DNA of 64,000 nucleotides from Gemmatimonadota bacterium (GCA_022823365.1 JAJDXG010000018.1:1-64000); one strand, 5' to 3'; positions 34,721-47,686 are shown, counted from the stretch's first letter. Numbers and translations: made by a program. Notes: generated by a model not told the origin, from the sequence alone.

Positions 34721-34918
34721 ATGTCCGAAGAGCAGAGCTTTCCTTCCTGTCTCAAGTGCAATACGGGGCTATTGCTCCCGATGTCCGACTACGGACGCGA
34801 GGGCGCCCCGATCCGATACAAGGCGTGGGTCTGTTCCAATCCCGACTGTGGCTTCAACATCAGGATCGACAACGGAGAGATCACCTTCGGGCGTAACATC
34901 ACTCAGAGCTACAAGTAG
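34721..34918 (+). CDS. Zinc-ribbon microprotein (65 residues)
   Basis: A 65-residue protein with a CLKC pair and a CSNPDC pair 25 residues apart, consistent with a four-cysteine zinc ribbon. The rest is polar, with a positively charged C-terminus ending in QSYK. It has a clear GAGGGGA ribosome site and no overlap with neighbours, which supports it as a real gene. I do not recognise a family. Small zinc ribbons like this often bind nucleic acid or a larger protein partner, but that is inference only. Confidence 0.75.
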   Translation: MSEEQSFPSCLKCNTGLLLPMSDYGREGAPIRYKAWVCSNPDCGFNIRIDNGEITFGRNITQSYK

Positions 34919-34936
34919 TCCCTCCTGCACTTCCCG

Positions 34937-36559
34937 ATGGCGCCACGCGTGACCGGCGACCGCGGCGCTTCCTCCAGAGGCCGTCGCGGTCGTTCGAGGA
35001 TCCTCTTCGGCGATCCTGATGTCCACGCTCCCACCGGCAGCGAAGCGGCATCCTTCGATCGCTTCGCCATCGACCGACTCGGCGTTCCCGGCCGGACCCT
35101 CATCGAGAACGCGGGACGCTCGGCCGCCCTGGTGCTCGAGCGCCTCTTTGCGCGGGGGTCGGTGGTCGTGTTCGCGGGGTCGGGCAACAATGGCGGCGAC
35201 GGCCTCGCCCTGGCGCGCGCGCTGGCGGGCTGGGGCCGGCCGGTCACGGTTGTCCGGGCGTCCGCGAAAGCCCCGGATGCGCGCCTTCTGCACAAGTGGC
35301 CGCTGCCTGCTCTGGACGCGGGTGCCGAGGGCGCCCGTGGTGAGATCGCGCGCGCGGCCGCGTCGGCCGGCGTGCTCGTGGACGCGGTGCTCGGAACCGG
35401 GATTTCGGGCGCCCCCCGAACTCCCCAGGCGCGCCTACTGGAGGGCATGAACCGGGCCGCCAGGCCGCTTGTGTCTCTCGACATTCCCTCCGGGGTGGAC
35501 GCCGATACCGGGGCCGTCCCCGGGGAGGCCGCCCGGGCCGACGTGACGGTGGCCTTCGGGTGGCCCAAGCTGGGCTCCCTGCTCGGGCCCGGGCGCGCGC
35601 ATGCCGGTCGCCTGGTGGCTGTGGAGATCGGGTTTCCGCCGGTGCCTCCGGCAACCTTCCGGGCGCGCGTGGTGACGCCCGGGTGGGCGCGGGACGTGCT
35701 GCCGGTTCGTCCTCCCGATACGCACAAGCACCAGGTCGGCTCGCTGCTCCTGCTGGCGGGCGCGCCCGGGATGGCGGGCGCGGCGATCATGGCCGCACGA
35801 GCGGCGCTGAGGGCCGGGGCGGGATTCGTGCGCATCGCGAGCGCCGCCGCCAATCGGCCCGTGCTCCAGGGCGCCGTCCCGGAAGCGGTGTTCGTGGACA
35901 CGGCCGACCGGGGCGCGCTAGCCCGCGCGGCGAAGGCATCGACCGCGGTCGTGGCGGGCCCCGGGCTGGGAGTCGCTGCGGAGGCTGCCGTCGCCCTTGA
36001 GGCTGTCTTGCAAGCATCCGGGGACTGCCCGGTGCTGCTCGACGCCGACGCCCTGAACCTGGTGGCGGCGGAGGCGGGCCCGGCCCTGATCGACCTGGGA
36101 CGCGCTCGACCGGTGCTGGTGACGCCGCACCGGGGAGAGATGAGGAGGCTCGTGGCCGCCGCCGACGACCTCCCCGGCCTTGCGCACGAACTGGCTCTCG
36201 ACCGGGCGGCGGCGTGGTCGTGCTCGGTGTTGCTGAAGGGCAACCCGTCGGTCGTAGCCACCCCCGATAAGCGGCTCCTGGTGGGCGGGCTCGGGAGTTC
36301 CGACCTCGCTGCCGCCGGGATGGGGGACGTGCTGAGCGGAGTCGCGGGCTCGCTGATGGCGCAGGGGTGCGATCCATCGGTGGCTGGCGGGTTGGCGCTG
36401 CACCTGACCGGGGTCGCGGCCGCGCTCGGGAGCGAAGGTCCCGGGCTGGTGCCGGGCGACGTCATCGCCCGCCTTGCGGCCGCGGTCCGCCGTCAACCGG
36501 ATCCGAAGAGCCCCCTCGGCCTGCCCTTCGTCATCTTCGACCAGGAGGCTCCTCGTTGA
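34937..36559 (+). CDS. nnr: Bifunctional NAD(P)HX epimerase / dehydratase
   Basis: Repairs hydrated NAD(P)H: the N-terminal domain epimerises NAD(P)HX and the C-terminal domain dehydrates it with ADP or ATP. 540 residues. The YjeF_N-like domain has GSGNNGGDGLALAR and SLDIPSGVDADTG. The C-terminal ribokinase-like domain begins about residue 240 (THKHQVGSLLLLAG). It contains LLDADALNLV, TPHRGEMRRL, LKGNPSVVATP and GMGDVLSGVAGSLMAQG, where GTGDVL is usual. It overlaps the thiL start as TTGA. The first ATG gives an N-terminal extension of about 25 Arg/Gly-rich residues that may not be translated. Confidence 0.93.
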   Translation: MAPRVTGDRGASSRGRRGRSRILFGDPDVHAPTGSEAASFDRFAIDRLGVPGRTLIENAGRSAALVLERLFARGSVVVFAGSGNNGGDGLALARALAGWGRPVTVVRASAKAPDARLLHKWPLPALDAGAEGARGEIARAAASAGVLVDAVLGTGISGAPRTPQARLLEGMNRAARPLVSLDIPSGVDADTGAVPGEAARADVTVAFGWPKLGSLLGPGRAHAGRLVAVEIGFPPVPPATFRARVVTPGWARDVLPVRPPDTHKHQVGSLLLLAGAPGMAGAAIMAARAALRAGAGFVRIASAAANRPVLQGAVPEAVFVDTADRGALARAAKASTAVVAGPGLGVAAEAAVALEAVLQASGDCPVLLDADALNLVAAEAGPALIDLGRARPVLVTPHRGEMRRLVAAADDLPGLAHELALDRAAAWSCSVLLKGNPSVVATPDKRLLVGGLGSSDLAAAGMGDVLSGVAGSLMAQGCDPSVAGGLALHLTGVAAALGSEGPGLVPGDVIARLAAAVRRQPDPKSPLGLPFVIFDQEAPR

Positions 36560-37575
36560 ACCCGCTGGGACCGGGCGGCGAGTTCGACCTGATCCGGTCC
36601 TTCCAGGCAGCCGGACCGCCACCCGGGGCGGATGTGCTGGTGGGCTCGGGAGACGACTGCGCGGTGCTCGAATCCGGCTGGGTGGTGAGCACCGACGCCT
36701 TCCTCGAGGACGTGCACTTCCGGCGCGCCTGGATCAGCTTCGACGAGGCGGGCTACCGCGCGGTGACCGCCGCACTGAGCGACGTGGCCGCGATGGCCGC
36801 GCGGCCCATCGGCGTGCTCGTCGCCCTCGGCCTGCCGCACGCGGATGCCTCACGCATCGCGGAGGGCCTTCGGTCGGGCATCCGGCGAGCGTGCGAACGC
36901 GCCCGTTGCGCGCTTGTCGGGGGCGACCTCACCCGCTCTCCGGGACAGCTGGTCGTCAACGTGGTCGCACTGGGGCGCGCGCATCACCCGATCCTGCGGA
37001 GCGGGGCCCGGGCGGGCGACGAGGTCTGGGTGACGGGCGTGCTGGGCGCGAGCGCCGCCGCCGTGCGCGACTGGCAGTGCGGGCGCGAGCCAGCTCCGTC
37101 GGCGCGGCGGGCCTTCGCCGCACCCGCCGCGCGCCTGGAAGAGGCTCGCTGGCTCGCCGAGCGCATCCGGGTGACGGCCCTGGTCGACCTCTCGGATGGT
37201 CTCCTGGGAGACATGGGCCACGTCGCCGCGGCGAGCGAAGTTGCCATCGTCCTGGACCCGGCCCTCGTTCCCGTCGCCCCCGGAGCCGTCGCCACCGCCG
37301 GATCGCGCCGCAGCGCGCTGCCCCTCGCGCTTGCGGGAGGCGAGGACTACGAGCTCGCCTTCACCGCGCGGCAAGGGTCCGCGGAATCGGTCGCGGGCGA
37401 CTTCCATCACCGGTTCGGAATACCCCTCACGCGCGTCGGAATTGTCGCTGGCGGCGCGGGCGTTAGACTTGAGGGCGACGGCGCGGACGAGTTCGACCCC
37501 GGGTCCACGGGCTTCGACCACTTTCGCGCGCCGCGATCCGGCGCGGCCGACGTCGGGCGCCCGGAGAACCGGTAA
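36556..37575 (+). CDS. thiL: Thiamine-monophosphate kinase
   Basis: Phosphorylates thiamine phosphate to thiamine pyrophosphate using ATP. 339 residues. The N-terminus EFDLIRSF leads to GSGDDCAVLE, STDAFLEDVHF, RAVTAALSDVAAMAARP and VGGDLTRSPGQLVVNVVALG. The later DLSDGLLGDMGHVA and GGEDYELAF are also diagnostic. The frame is open upstream, but a TTG at 36556 is chosen. It overlaps the previous stop (TTGA), and GGAGG (36544-36548) sits 7 bases upstream. No thiamine riboswitch is visible before it. The C-terminal tail is a little longer than usual. Confidence 0.94.
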   Translation: MNPLGPGGEFDLIRSFQAAGPPPGADVLVGSGDDCAVLESGWVVSTDAFLEDVHFRRAWISFDEAGYRAVTAALSDVAAMAARPIGVLVALGLPHADASRIAEGLRSGIRRACERARCALVGGDLTRSPGQLVVNVVALGRAHHPILRSGARAGDEVWVTGVLGASAAAVRDWQCGREPAPSARRAFAAPAARLEEARWLAERIRVTALVDLSDGLLGDMGHVAAASEVAIVLDPALVPVAPGAVATAGSRRSALPLALAGGEDYELAFTARQGSAESVAGDFHHRFGIPLTRVGIVAGGAGVRLEGDGADEFDPGSTGFDHFRAPRSGAADVGRPENR

Positions 37576-37587
37576 GGCGGATCGGGA

Positions 37588-39668
<2,081 letters not shown>

Positions 39669-39676
39669 GGAAGCTG

Positions 39677-39973
39677 GTGCTGCCGGTCATCGCGGGGGCC
39701 GCCGTCTACTACGCGGTCTTCGGCGGTGAACACTCCATGATCGAGCTGGGATCGGCGCGCTCGCAGGTGAAGCAGGAACAGCGTGCCCTCGATCTGCTGC
39801 GGGCGGAGGTGGATTCGCTCACGGCCCGCGCCGACTCCCTGAGAGACGATCCGCTGACGCTGGAGCGCCTCGTGCGCGAGCGTCACGGGATGATTCGCGA
39901 GGGCGAGATCCTGTACCGCTTCGCGGACGATGTCGGCGGCGCAGAGCCGGACGATTCCACCGGGAGCAGGTAG
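39677..39973 (+). CDS. ftsB: Septum formation initiator (FtsB/DivIC-like)
   Basis: A small bitopic division protein that links FtsQ and FtsL. About 98 residues. A hydrophobic segment (VIAGAAVYYAVFGGEHS) is followed by a coiled coil (VKQEQRALDLLRAEVDSLTARADSLRDD) and PLTLERLVRERHGMIREGEILYRF, the FtsB signature. The GTG at 39677 has AGGA five bases upstream. An in-frame CTG at 39656 has an even better GGGGAGG five bases upstream and would add MGILRKLV, a more typical charged N-terminus. Another CTG at 39665 overlaps the eno stop. Confidence 0.85.
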   Translation: MLPVIAGAAVYYAVFGGEHSMIELGSARSQVKQEQRALDLLRAEVDSLTARADSLRDDPLTLERLVRERHGMIREGEILYRFADDVGGAEPDDSTGSR

Positions 39974-40011
39974 TCGGCTCCGGCCCTCCAGCTCCTCCGC
40001 GCGGCGGGCCC

Positions 40012-40908
40012 TCAGGCCGGGTCTTCCTCCGCCCCGACCGTTTCCTTCGCCTCGGTCGCGGAATCGGCGATTCTGCGAACCGCGTCCGCGAGCAGCTGCC
40101 CCGAGGTTCCTTCCGGGAGCAGCGCGGGCATCCCTTCGGCCACGGCCCTGGCGACCGCGCCGCCCGTGCTGGTCGTGCCCGCCGACATGAGCTCCATCGG
40201 AATCGGGAAGACGGTGGTGGAGTTGTTCTCCGCGGCGATCTCGACGGCCGTCTGCAGATAGCGAAGCTGCAGGGCCATGGGGTATTCCTGAATGACCGCC
40301 GCTGCGTCCGCGAGCTTGCGGGACGCCTGGAACTCACCTTCCGCCGCGATCACCTTGCCGCGACGCTCGCGCTCGGCCTCGGCCTGCTTCGCCATCGCCC
40401 GCTTCATCTCCTTGGGCAGATCGATGTCCTTGATCTCGACGCCCGTCACCTCGATGCCCCAGGGATCGGTTCCCTCGTCGATGATGTCGCGCACGATTTC
40501 GTTGATGCGTTCGCGCTCGGCGAGCAGTTGATCCAGCTCCGACTGGCCGATGACGCTGCGGAGCGTCGTCTGTGCCAGCTGGGAGGTGGCGAAGTAGTAG
40601 TCCTCGATCTCGACCACGGCCTTCGCCGGGTTGGTCACGCGGAAATACACCACGGCGTTGACCGTGACGCTGACGTTGTCCTTGGTGATGGTGTCCTGGG
40701 GCGCGATGTCCAGCGCCACGATGCGCAGGTCCATCCGCTTCATCCGCTCCAGCCCGTAGGGCACGAGAAAAATCAGCCCGGGCCCCTTGGCGCGGGTGAG
40801 CTTGCCGAGCCGAAAGACCACGCCTCGCTCGTATTCCCACAGGACGCGAAAGCTGGTGAGGAGGCCGGTGGCCGCGACGACGATGCCCACGATCATCGGG
40901 ATGTCCAT
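40012..40908 (-). CDS. SPFH-domain protein (slipin / stomatin-like)
   Basis: A 298-residue membrane-anchored protein of the stomatin/HflK family that oligomerises and organises membranes. An N-terminal hairpin or anchor ([21 protein letters not shown]) precedes the SPFH domain, with [39 protein letters not shown] and [19 protein letters not shown]. An Ala/Glu-rich helical region follows. Slipins are usually encoded beside an NfeD protein, but none is seen here. The ATG at 40908 follows a GGGAG site; an upstream TTG at 40938 is less likely. It converges on ftsB. Confidence 0.9.
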   Translation of the reverse strand: MDIPMIVGIVVAATGLLTSFRVLWEYERGVVFRLGKLTRAKGPGLIFLVPYGLERMKRMDLRIVALDIAPQDTITKDNVSVTVNAVVYFRVTNPAKAVVEIEDYYFATSQLAQTTLRSVIGQSELDQLLAERERINEIVRDIIDEGTDPWGIEVTGVEIKDIDLPKEMKRAMAKQAEAERERRGKVIAAEGEFQASRKLADAAAVIQEYPMALQLRYLQTAVEIAAENNSTTVFPIPMELMSAGTTSTGGAVARAVAEGMPALLPEGTSGQLLADAVRRIADSATEAKETVGAEEDPA

Positions 40909-41011
40909 TCGGATCGCTCTCCCTCGGAACTCCGCCAACGCCGGTCCATGCCCGCTGGCGCCGGGGGTCCTCTGACAGGTTCGGGGAATTCCGCGGCCCT
41001 GACGGTGCCGC

Positions 41012-41040
41012 TTGACACGCTATCTTCTCAAAACTAGCGT
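41012..41040 (+). promoter_or_regulatory. Probable sigma-70 promoter of the tRNA gene
   Basis: A perfect -35 hexamer TTGACA (41012-41017) is followed 17 bp later by TAGCGT (41035-41040), a weak -10. The tRNA begins 16 bp after the -10 box, leaving a short leader. A perfect TTGACA is unusual in this GC-rich window. Confidence 0.55.
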
Positions 41041-41055
41041 TTTCGCGATGTCCCC

Positions 41056-41129
41056 GCCGGAGTAGCTCAGCTGGTCAGAGCAGCGGAATCATAATCCGCG
41101 TGTCGGGGGTTCGAGTCCCTCCTCCGGCA
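41056..41129 (+). tRNA. tRNA-Met (anticodon CAT)
   Basis: A full cloverleaf of 74 nt. The acceptor GCCGGAG pairs perfectly with CTCCGGC, leaving discriminator A. The D stem is GCTC/GAGC. The anticodon stem GCGGA/TCCGC encloses loop ATCATAA with anticodon CAT. The T stem GGGGG/CCCTC encloses TTCGAGT. The 3' CCA is not encoded. CAT could also be tRNA-Ile2 after lysidine modification; TilS is encoded 1.6 kb downstream, but Met is the simpler call. The acceptor is fully paired, so it is not an initiator. Confidence 0.93.
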
Positions 41130-41145
41130 TCGCTTTCCTGCCCCA

Positions 41146-41178
41146 CCCCGCAGGGACCTGACCGTCCCGGCGGGGTTT
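41146..41178 (+). terminator. Rho-independent terminator after the tRNA
   Basis: CCCCGCAGGGAC (41146-41157) and GTCCCGGCGGGG (41164-41175) pair over 12 bp with one mismatch and a six-base loop. TTTCAT follows. It lies 17 bp after the tRNA, so it makes the tRNA a separate transcription unit. Confidence 0.75.
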
Positions 41179-41248
41179 CATATCTGTCCGTGTCCCGGGC
41201 GAGCCTCGTGGCACAAGCGGGAGACACCCGAAAGCGACGAGCAGGACG

Positions 41249-41761
41249 ATGGCTGATCTGATCGAACGTGAGCTGAGTCGGCGCAAGGCGAGGATGGCCC
41301 GCGTGCTGGAGCGCCCGCTGCGGGTCCGGGAAGGGGCCGCCGCGCCCCTGTCGCCGGACCGCCGCGCCTACTACCTGGATGAAGCTCGGGAGCTGTACTG
41401 GAACGAGCTGGAGTGGGAGAACATCACGGGCGAGGAGCGTCTCGACGACGGCCCGTTCACCGAACTGGCCTTCCCCGGCTTCCTCGCGTTCGTGCGCGGA
41501 TTGCTGTTGCGCGAATCCATCGACGAACGGGGCACGCCCGCAGACCCGCATCCCGCCATCGTCGAAGAGATCCTGAACTTCCTGGCGGGCAGGGTGGTGA
41601 CCCTCCGCGCCGAACTGCGCGAGCAGGATCCCGAGTGGGACGTGGAGCAGAGCGAAAGGGAATTGTCCATGACCGAGCCGCTCATCGATCTGGTGCTTGC
41701 GCTGTTGTACGAGGTCACCCCGCCCGAGCGGGTGCGCCTGGAACAGGCCGCGGCGGATTGA
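41249..41761 (+). CDS. Conserved-looking unknown protein (170 residues)
   Basis: An acidic, soluble-looking 170-residue protein that I do not recognise. Composition is even and codon use matches its neighbours. It has helical stretches with LYWNELEWENITGEERLDDGPFTELAFPGFLAFVRGLLL and EILNFLAGRVVTLRAEL. No Cys or obvious catalytic motif is seen, and no signal peptide. The ATG at 41249 is 71 bp after the tRNA terminator, and the GDPD gene follows 23 bp later, so it may head the 41-47 kb operon. Confidence 0.6.
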   Translation: MADLIERELSRRKARMARVLERPLRVREGAAAPLSPDRRAYYLDEARELYWNELEWENITGEERLDDGPFTELAFPGFLAFVRGLLLRESIDERGTPADPHPAIVEEILNFLAGRVVTLRAELREQDPEWDVEQSERELSMTEPLIDLVLALLYEVTPPERVRLEQAAAD

Positions 41762-41784
41762 CGACGCCGGCCCGGCGGCGTTCC

Positions 41785-42684
41785 ATGCGTGCGGCCCGGC
41801 GGGGATGGGCCGGCTGGCCCTTCCGCCGGCCAGGTCATCCCTACCTGGCGGGCGCTCCCCTCTTCATCGCCCACCGGGGTGGAGCCGCGCTGGCGCCCGA
41901 GAACACCATGGCGGCCTTCACCGCCGCGGTGGAGCAATGGGACGCCGACGTGCTGGAGATGGACGTGCACCGGACCGCGGACGGCAAGGTGGTCGTGATT
42001 CACGACGCCACCGTGGACCGCACCTGCGACGGCAGCGGCACCGTGCGCGAGCTTCCCTGGAGCGAGGTGCGCATGCTCGACGCCGGCCATCGTTTCCGCG
42101 ATCTGGCGGGCGAACCGGCCTTTCGCGGTCGGGGCGTGGGCATTCCGCTGCTGGACGAGGTGCTCGAGACCTTCCCCGACAAGCGCATCAACGTGGAGGC
42201 CAAGACCCCCGAGGTCGCGCCGTTGCTGGTCGAGGCCGTCCTCCGGCACGGAGCGCAGCATCGGGTGCTGATGGCCGCGGAACTGGAGGGCGCGCGCCCC
42301 TCGCGGCACCGCTATCCCGGCCCCCACGGAGCGTCCCGCCGCCAGATCCGGCTGTTCCATCTGCTGCACCACCGGCCGCTCGGGTTCCTGTATACGCCGC
42401 GTGCCGACGCCCTCCAGGTGCCGGACGCCTGGATGGGCAGGCGCGTCGTCACGCCGCGCTTCGTCCGCGAGGCGCACCGCCGCAACATTCCGGTCCACGT
42501 CTGGACCATCGATGAGTCCGCCGACATGCGCCGGCTGCTCTCGTGGGGTGTGGACGGCATCCAGTCCGACCGCCTCGACCGGCTGGCGCGCGTCCTGATG
42601 GAGGAGACCGGCAGGCCTCCCCCTCCCGCGCTCTCCGCCGCCGCCGCGGGTGCCGCCGCGGCGGCCGGCGAACCGGCGCCGTGA
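41785..42684 (+). CDS. Glycerophosphodiester phosphodiesterase family protein
   Basis: A TIM-barrel hydrolase that cleaves glycerophosphodiesters to glycerol-3-phosphate and an alcohol. 299 residues. The family signatures are AHRGGAALAPENT (catalytic His and Arg), EMDVHRTADGKVVVIHDATVDRTCDGSG (metal Glu/Asp and second catalytic His), NVEAKTPE and IPVHVWTIDESADM, then GVDGIQSDR. The C-terminus ends in a low-complexity Ala-rich tail. No signal peptide is apparent. The ATG at 41785 is preferred to upstream in-frame codons that overlap the previous gene. The stop overlaps tilS (GTGA). Confidence 0.9.
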   Translation: MRAARRGWAGWPFRRPGHPYLAGAPLFIAHRGGAALAPENTMAAFTAAVEQWDADVLEMDVHRTADGKVVVIHDATVDRTCDGSGTVRELPWSEVRMLDAGHRFRDLAGEPAFRGRGVGIPLLDEVLETFPDKRINVEAKTPEVAPLLVEAVLRHGAQHRVLMAAELEGARPSRHRYPGPHGASRRQIRLFHLLHHRPLGFLYTPRADALQVPDAWMGRRVVTPRFVREAHRRNIPVHVWTIDESADMRRLLSWGVDGIQSDRLDRLARVLMEETGRPPPPALSAAAAGAAAAAGEPAP

Positions 42685-44066
42685 GCAGGCCGGACCGGTC
42701 GCTGGCCGACCGCTTCCGCGCGGCGCTGGCCGAGGACGGGGTCATTGTCGCCGGCGGCGGACGCGTCCTGGTGTCGCTCTCGGGCGGCCTCGACTCCACC
42801 GTCCTGCTTCACCTCCTGCGCTTCACGCCGGGCCTCCCGTCGCTCGAAGTGCACGCCGCCCACCTGGATCACCGCATGCGTCCCGGCAGCGCCGAGGACG
42901 CCCACTGGGTGAGGGGCCTTGCGCGCGCCTGGGGGGTGCCGCTGGTGTCGCGCGCGGTCGCCCGTCCTCCCGCCAACGAAACCGAGGCGCGCCGGGTCCG
43001 CTATCGCTTTCTGGAGGAGGCGCGTACCGGGACCGGCTGCCAGTGGATCGTGACCGCCCATCACGCGGACGACCAGGCCGAAACGGTCGCCTACCGGATG
43101 TTGCGGGGCACCGGCCTCGCCGGCCTGGCCGGGATCCCCCGCACCCGCGAACCGGGGCTGTACCGGCCGCTGCTGCCCTTCTGGAAGCGGGAACTCGCCG
43201 CCTACGCCTCTGCCTCCCGCCTCCGTCACCGGACCGACCCCACCAATCGTTCGGCCGAAATCCCGCGCAACGTGGTCCGCCGGGAGCTGCTGCCGCTCGC
43301 CGAGGAGCGGGTCGCGCCGGGCGCCCGCCGGGCCCTCCACCGTCTGGCCCGCCTGGCGGAAGAGGAGAGCCGCCTCTGGGATGCTGTGCTCCCGACGCTG
43401 CTCGCCGGCCTCAGTGTGCGGCGCACCGAAGAGCGTGTCTCGTTCAGTCGCCACGCATTCCTGCAGTGCGATCCCCTGGTGCGCGCCAGGCTCATCCGGG
43501 AGCTGGCGGCGGAGTCCGGCGCCAACCTCGAAGCCCGCGGCACCGCTCTGGCGTCGGAGTTCGCCTCCTCCGCCGGGAGCGGCCGGTCGATCGACCTCCC
43601 CGGCGGAGCCGTTCTGTCCCGCGCCTATGAGCGGCTGGTCATCGCGCGCGGCACGGGGACCGCCGGGGGGCGTCGCCCTCACGACTCCCGCTTCGTGGCG
43701 GTTCCGGCTCCGGGCGAAGGCGCGGCCGAGGGCCGTTCGGGAGGCGCCGCCTTCCTCGCCCGCTGGTCGATACGCGGCCCGGTGGGAGGAGAGGGGCTCT
43801 CCATCCCGGCTCTGCGCTTCCCCATCCTCTTCCGCAGCTGGCGGCCCGGAGACCGCATTCGCCTGCCCGCCGGCACGCGCAAGCTCAAGAAGGTGTTCGG
43901 GGAGGCTCGCGTGCCTCGGCCGGCGCGCGCGCGCCGGCCGGTGCTGGCCGATGCCGGAGGGCGTATCCTCTGGGTGCCGGGGTTGGCGCGGTCGGTCGAG
44001 GCGCGGCCCGCACCTCAAGACGCAATCCTCTACGTGGGAGTGGATCTCGATGACGCCACCGACTGA
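42681..44066 (+). CDS. tilS: tRNA(Ile)-lysidine synthase
   Basis: Converts the C34 of tRNA-Ile(CAU) to lysidine so that it reads AUA. 461 residues. The PP-loop motif is VSLSGGLDSTVLLHLL near residue 37. HAAHLDHRMRPGSAEDA, VTAHHADDQAETVAYRMLRGTGLAGLAGIP and DPTNRSAEIPRNVVRRELLP are all typical. The C-terminal TilS domain contains FRSWRPGDRIRLPAGTRKLKKVFGEARVP. The GTG overlaps the GDPD stop. The hpt gene begins inside its last codons. Confidence 0.94.
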   Translation: MSRPDRSLADRFRAALAEDGVIVAGGGRVLVSLSGGLDSTVLLHLLRFTPGLPSLEVHAAHLDHRMRPGSAEDAHWVRGLARAWGVPLVSRAVARPPANETEARRVRYRFLEEARTGTGCQWIVTAHHADDQAETVAYRMLRGTGLAGLAGIPRTREPGLYRPLLPFWKRELAAYASASRLRHRTDPTNRSAEIPRNVVRRELLPLAEERVAPGARRALHRLARLAEEESRLWDAVLPTLLAGLSVRRTEERVSFSRHAFLQCDPLVRARLIRELAAESGANLEARGTALASEFASSAGSGRSIDLPGGAVLSRAYERLVIARGTGTAGGRRPHDSRFVAVPAPGEGAAEGRSGGAAFLARWSIRGPVGGEGLSIPALRFPILFRSWRPGDRIRLPAGTRKLKKVFGEARVPRPARARRPVLADAGGRILWVPGLARSVEARPAPQDAILYVGVDLDDATD

Positions 44067-44601
44067 CGTTGCCCGCCGCACCGGCAGAGGCCGCGTGCGG
44101 CGCATAATCTTCACGCGCGAACAGATCGCGCTCAGGGTACGGGAGCTGGGCGACGAGATCTCGGCTTGCTACGAGGCGCGCGAGGAACTGCTCGTGCTCG
44201 GCCTGCTCAAAGGCTCGTTCATGTTCCTGGCCGATCTGGTGCGCTGCATCCATCACCCGGTCCAGGTCGACTTCATCGTGACTTCGAGCTACGGGTCGGG
44301 TATGGTATCATCGGGAAACGTGCAGCTCCTCTACGACCCCGAAGTGTCGCTCGGGGGGCGCCACGTTATCCTCGTGGACGACATCATCGACAGCGGCAGG
44401 ACCATGGCATCCCTGGTGCCCATCATCCAGGCGCGCGGACCGGCCAGCCTCGAATTGTGTACCTTTCTTCACAAGCGCCGGGAGGGCATCGCGCATGAGC
44501 CCAGATGGGTGGGCTTCGACGCCCCCCCGGAGTTCGTGGTGGGCTACGGGCTCGATTACAGCGAGAACTTCCGGCATCTTCCCTACGTCGCAAGCATCTG
44601 A
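44050..44601 (+). CDS. hpt: Hypoxanthine phosphoribosyltransferase
   Basis: Salvages hypoxanthine (or guanine) to IMP/GMP with PRPP. 183 residues. The PRPP signature is VILVDDIIDSGRTM. Other blocks are LLVLGLLKGSFMFLADLVR, VDFIVTSSYGSGMVSSG and the C-terminal VVGYGLDYSENFRHLPYV. The ATG at 44050 overlaps the tilS end by 17 bp. tilS-hpt-ftsH is a widely conserved order. Confidence 0.95.
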   Translation: MTPPTDVARRTGRGRVRRIIFTREQIALRVRELGDEISACYEAREELLVLGLLKGSFMFLADLVRCIHHPVQVDFIVTSSYGSGMVSSGNVQLLYDPEVSLGGRHVILVDDIIDSGRTMASLVPIIQARGPASLELCTFLHKRREGIAHEPRWVGFDAPPEFVVGYGLDYSENFRHLPYVASI

Positions 44602-44636
44602 GAGCACGGGCCGGTGGTCCCGGAGTACTCTGAATA

Positions 44637-46715
<2,079 letters not shown>

Positions 46716-46779
46716 CCGCCCGTCGGAAACACCGGTCCACCCGAATGCAACCGCGGTCTGCCAACGCGGCTGAGAAGGC

Positions 46780-47613
46780 ATGAGCGCCGGGGATCTGTTC
46801 GCGCTGTTCGCGCCCGGCTGGCTCGATATCCTCGAGATCCTCATCGTCGCGGCGCTGGTTTACCGCATCCTGCTGTTCATCCAGCGCACCCGGGCCATGC
46901 AGATCCTGCTGGGCGGGCTGCTGATCGCGGGCGTCTACGCCATCGCGCGCCTGCTGGGCCTCGACCTCATGCGCTCGATCATGGATGCGGTCTTCCAGTA
47001 TGGGGCCATCGCCGCGCTGGTCGTCTTTCAGCCCGAGATTCGGTCCACCCTCGCCCGGCTGGGCCAGGCGCGCATGCTGCAGCTGTTCAGCCGGCTCGGG
47101 GAAACCCAGGTGGTGGAGGAGATCGCGGGCGCGGCCGAGCGCCTTTCGAACATGAAGATCGGTGCGCTGATCGCCCTGGAGGGGGATGTCGGACTGGACG
47201 AGTACGCGCAGACCGGCAGTCCCCTGCGGGCGCGCGTCTCGCGCGTGCTCCTGGGCGCCATCTTCACCCCGAATTCGCCGCTCCACGATGGCGCCGTGAT
47301 CGTCTCGGGCGACACCATCAAGGCGGCGGGGGCGATTCTGCCGCTCAACCGGGCGCCGGTTCCCGACCGCACGCTGGGCACCCGGCACCGCGCCGCGATC
47401 GGGCTGAGCGAGGAGACCGACGCGGTCGTGGTCGTGGTCAGCGAGGAGACGGGGCGGATTTCGGTGGCGAGCCGGGGGGTGCTCGAAAAGGGAGTCGACG
47501 GGGCGGGCCTGCGGGAAGCCATCGCAGGGGCTGGCCCCAGGGCGCCGACGGGGACTCGGGAACCGGCCGGCAGCGCCGGGCGGGCCCTGGCACGCGCGTT
47601 GCGCCTGCCCTGA
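46780..47613 (+). CDS. cdaA: Diadenylate cyclase CdaA
   Basis: Makes cyclic di-AMP from two ATP at the inner membrane, a signal for potassium and osmotic control. 277 residues. Three N-terminal hydrophobic segments (LDILEILIVAALVYRILLF and two more) anchor the DAC domain. The DGA motif LHDGAVIV and the RHR motif GTRHRAAIG, both needed for catalysis, are intact. CdaR and GlmM, frequent partners, do not follow. ftsH lies directly upstream, so folP, often found between them, is missing here. The 3' end meets a convergent gene. Confidence 0.93.
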   Translation: MSAGDLFALFAPGWLDILEILIVAALVYRILLFIQRTRAMQILLGGLLIAGVYAIARLLGLDLMRSIMDAVFQYGAIAALVVFQPEIRSTLARLGQARMLQLFSRLGETQVVEEIAGAAERLSNMKIGALIALEGDVGLDEYAQTGSPLRARVSRVLLGAIFTPNSPLHDGAVIVSGDTIKAAGAILPLNRAPVPDRTLGTRHRAAIGLSEETDAVVVVVSEETGRISVASRGVLEKGVDGAGLREAIAGAGPRAPTGTREPAGSAGRALARALRLP

Positions 47614-47686
47614 CGGGCGAGCGACAAACTCCCCTGAGAGTCGTCCGTGGCGCGTCGCTGACGCTCCTCGGGTCCCTTGGCGGGCC

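Noticed and set aside
36400-36560. A thiamine (TPP) riboswitch before thiL
   Set aside because: The bases upstream are nnr coding sequence with no TPP-riboswitch core such as CTGAGA; thiL starts by overlap with the nnr stop.
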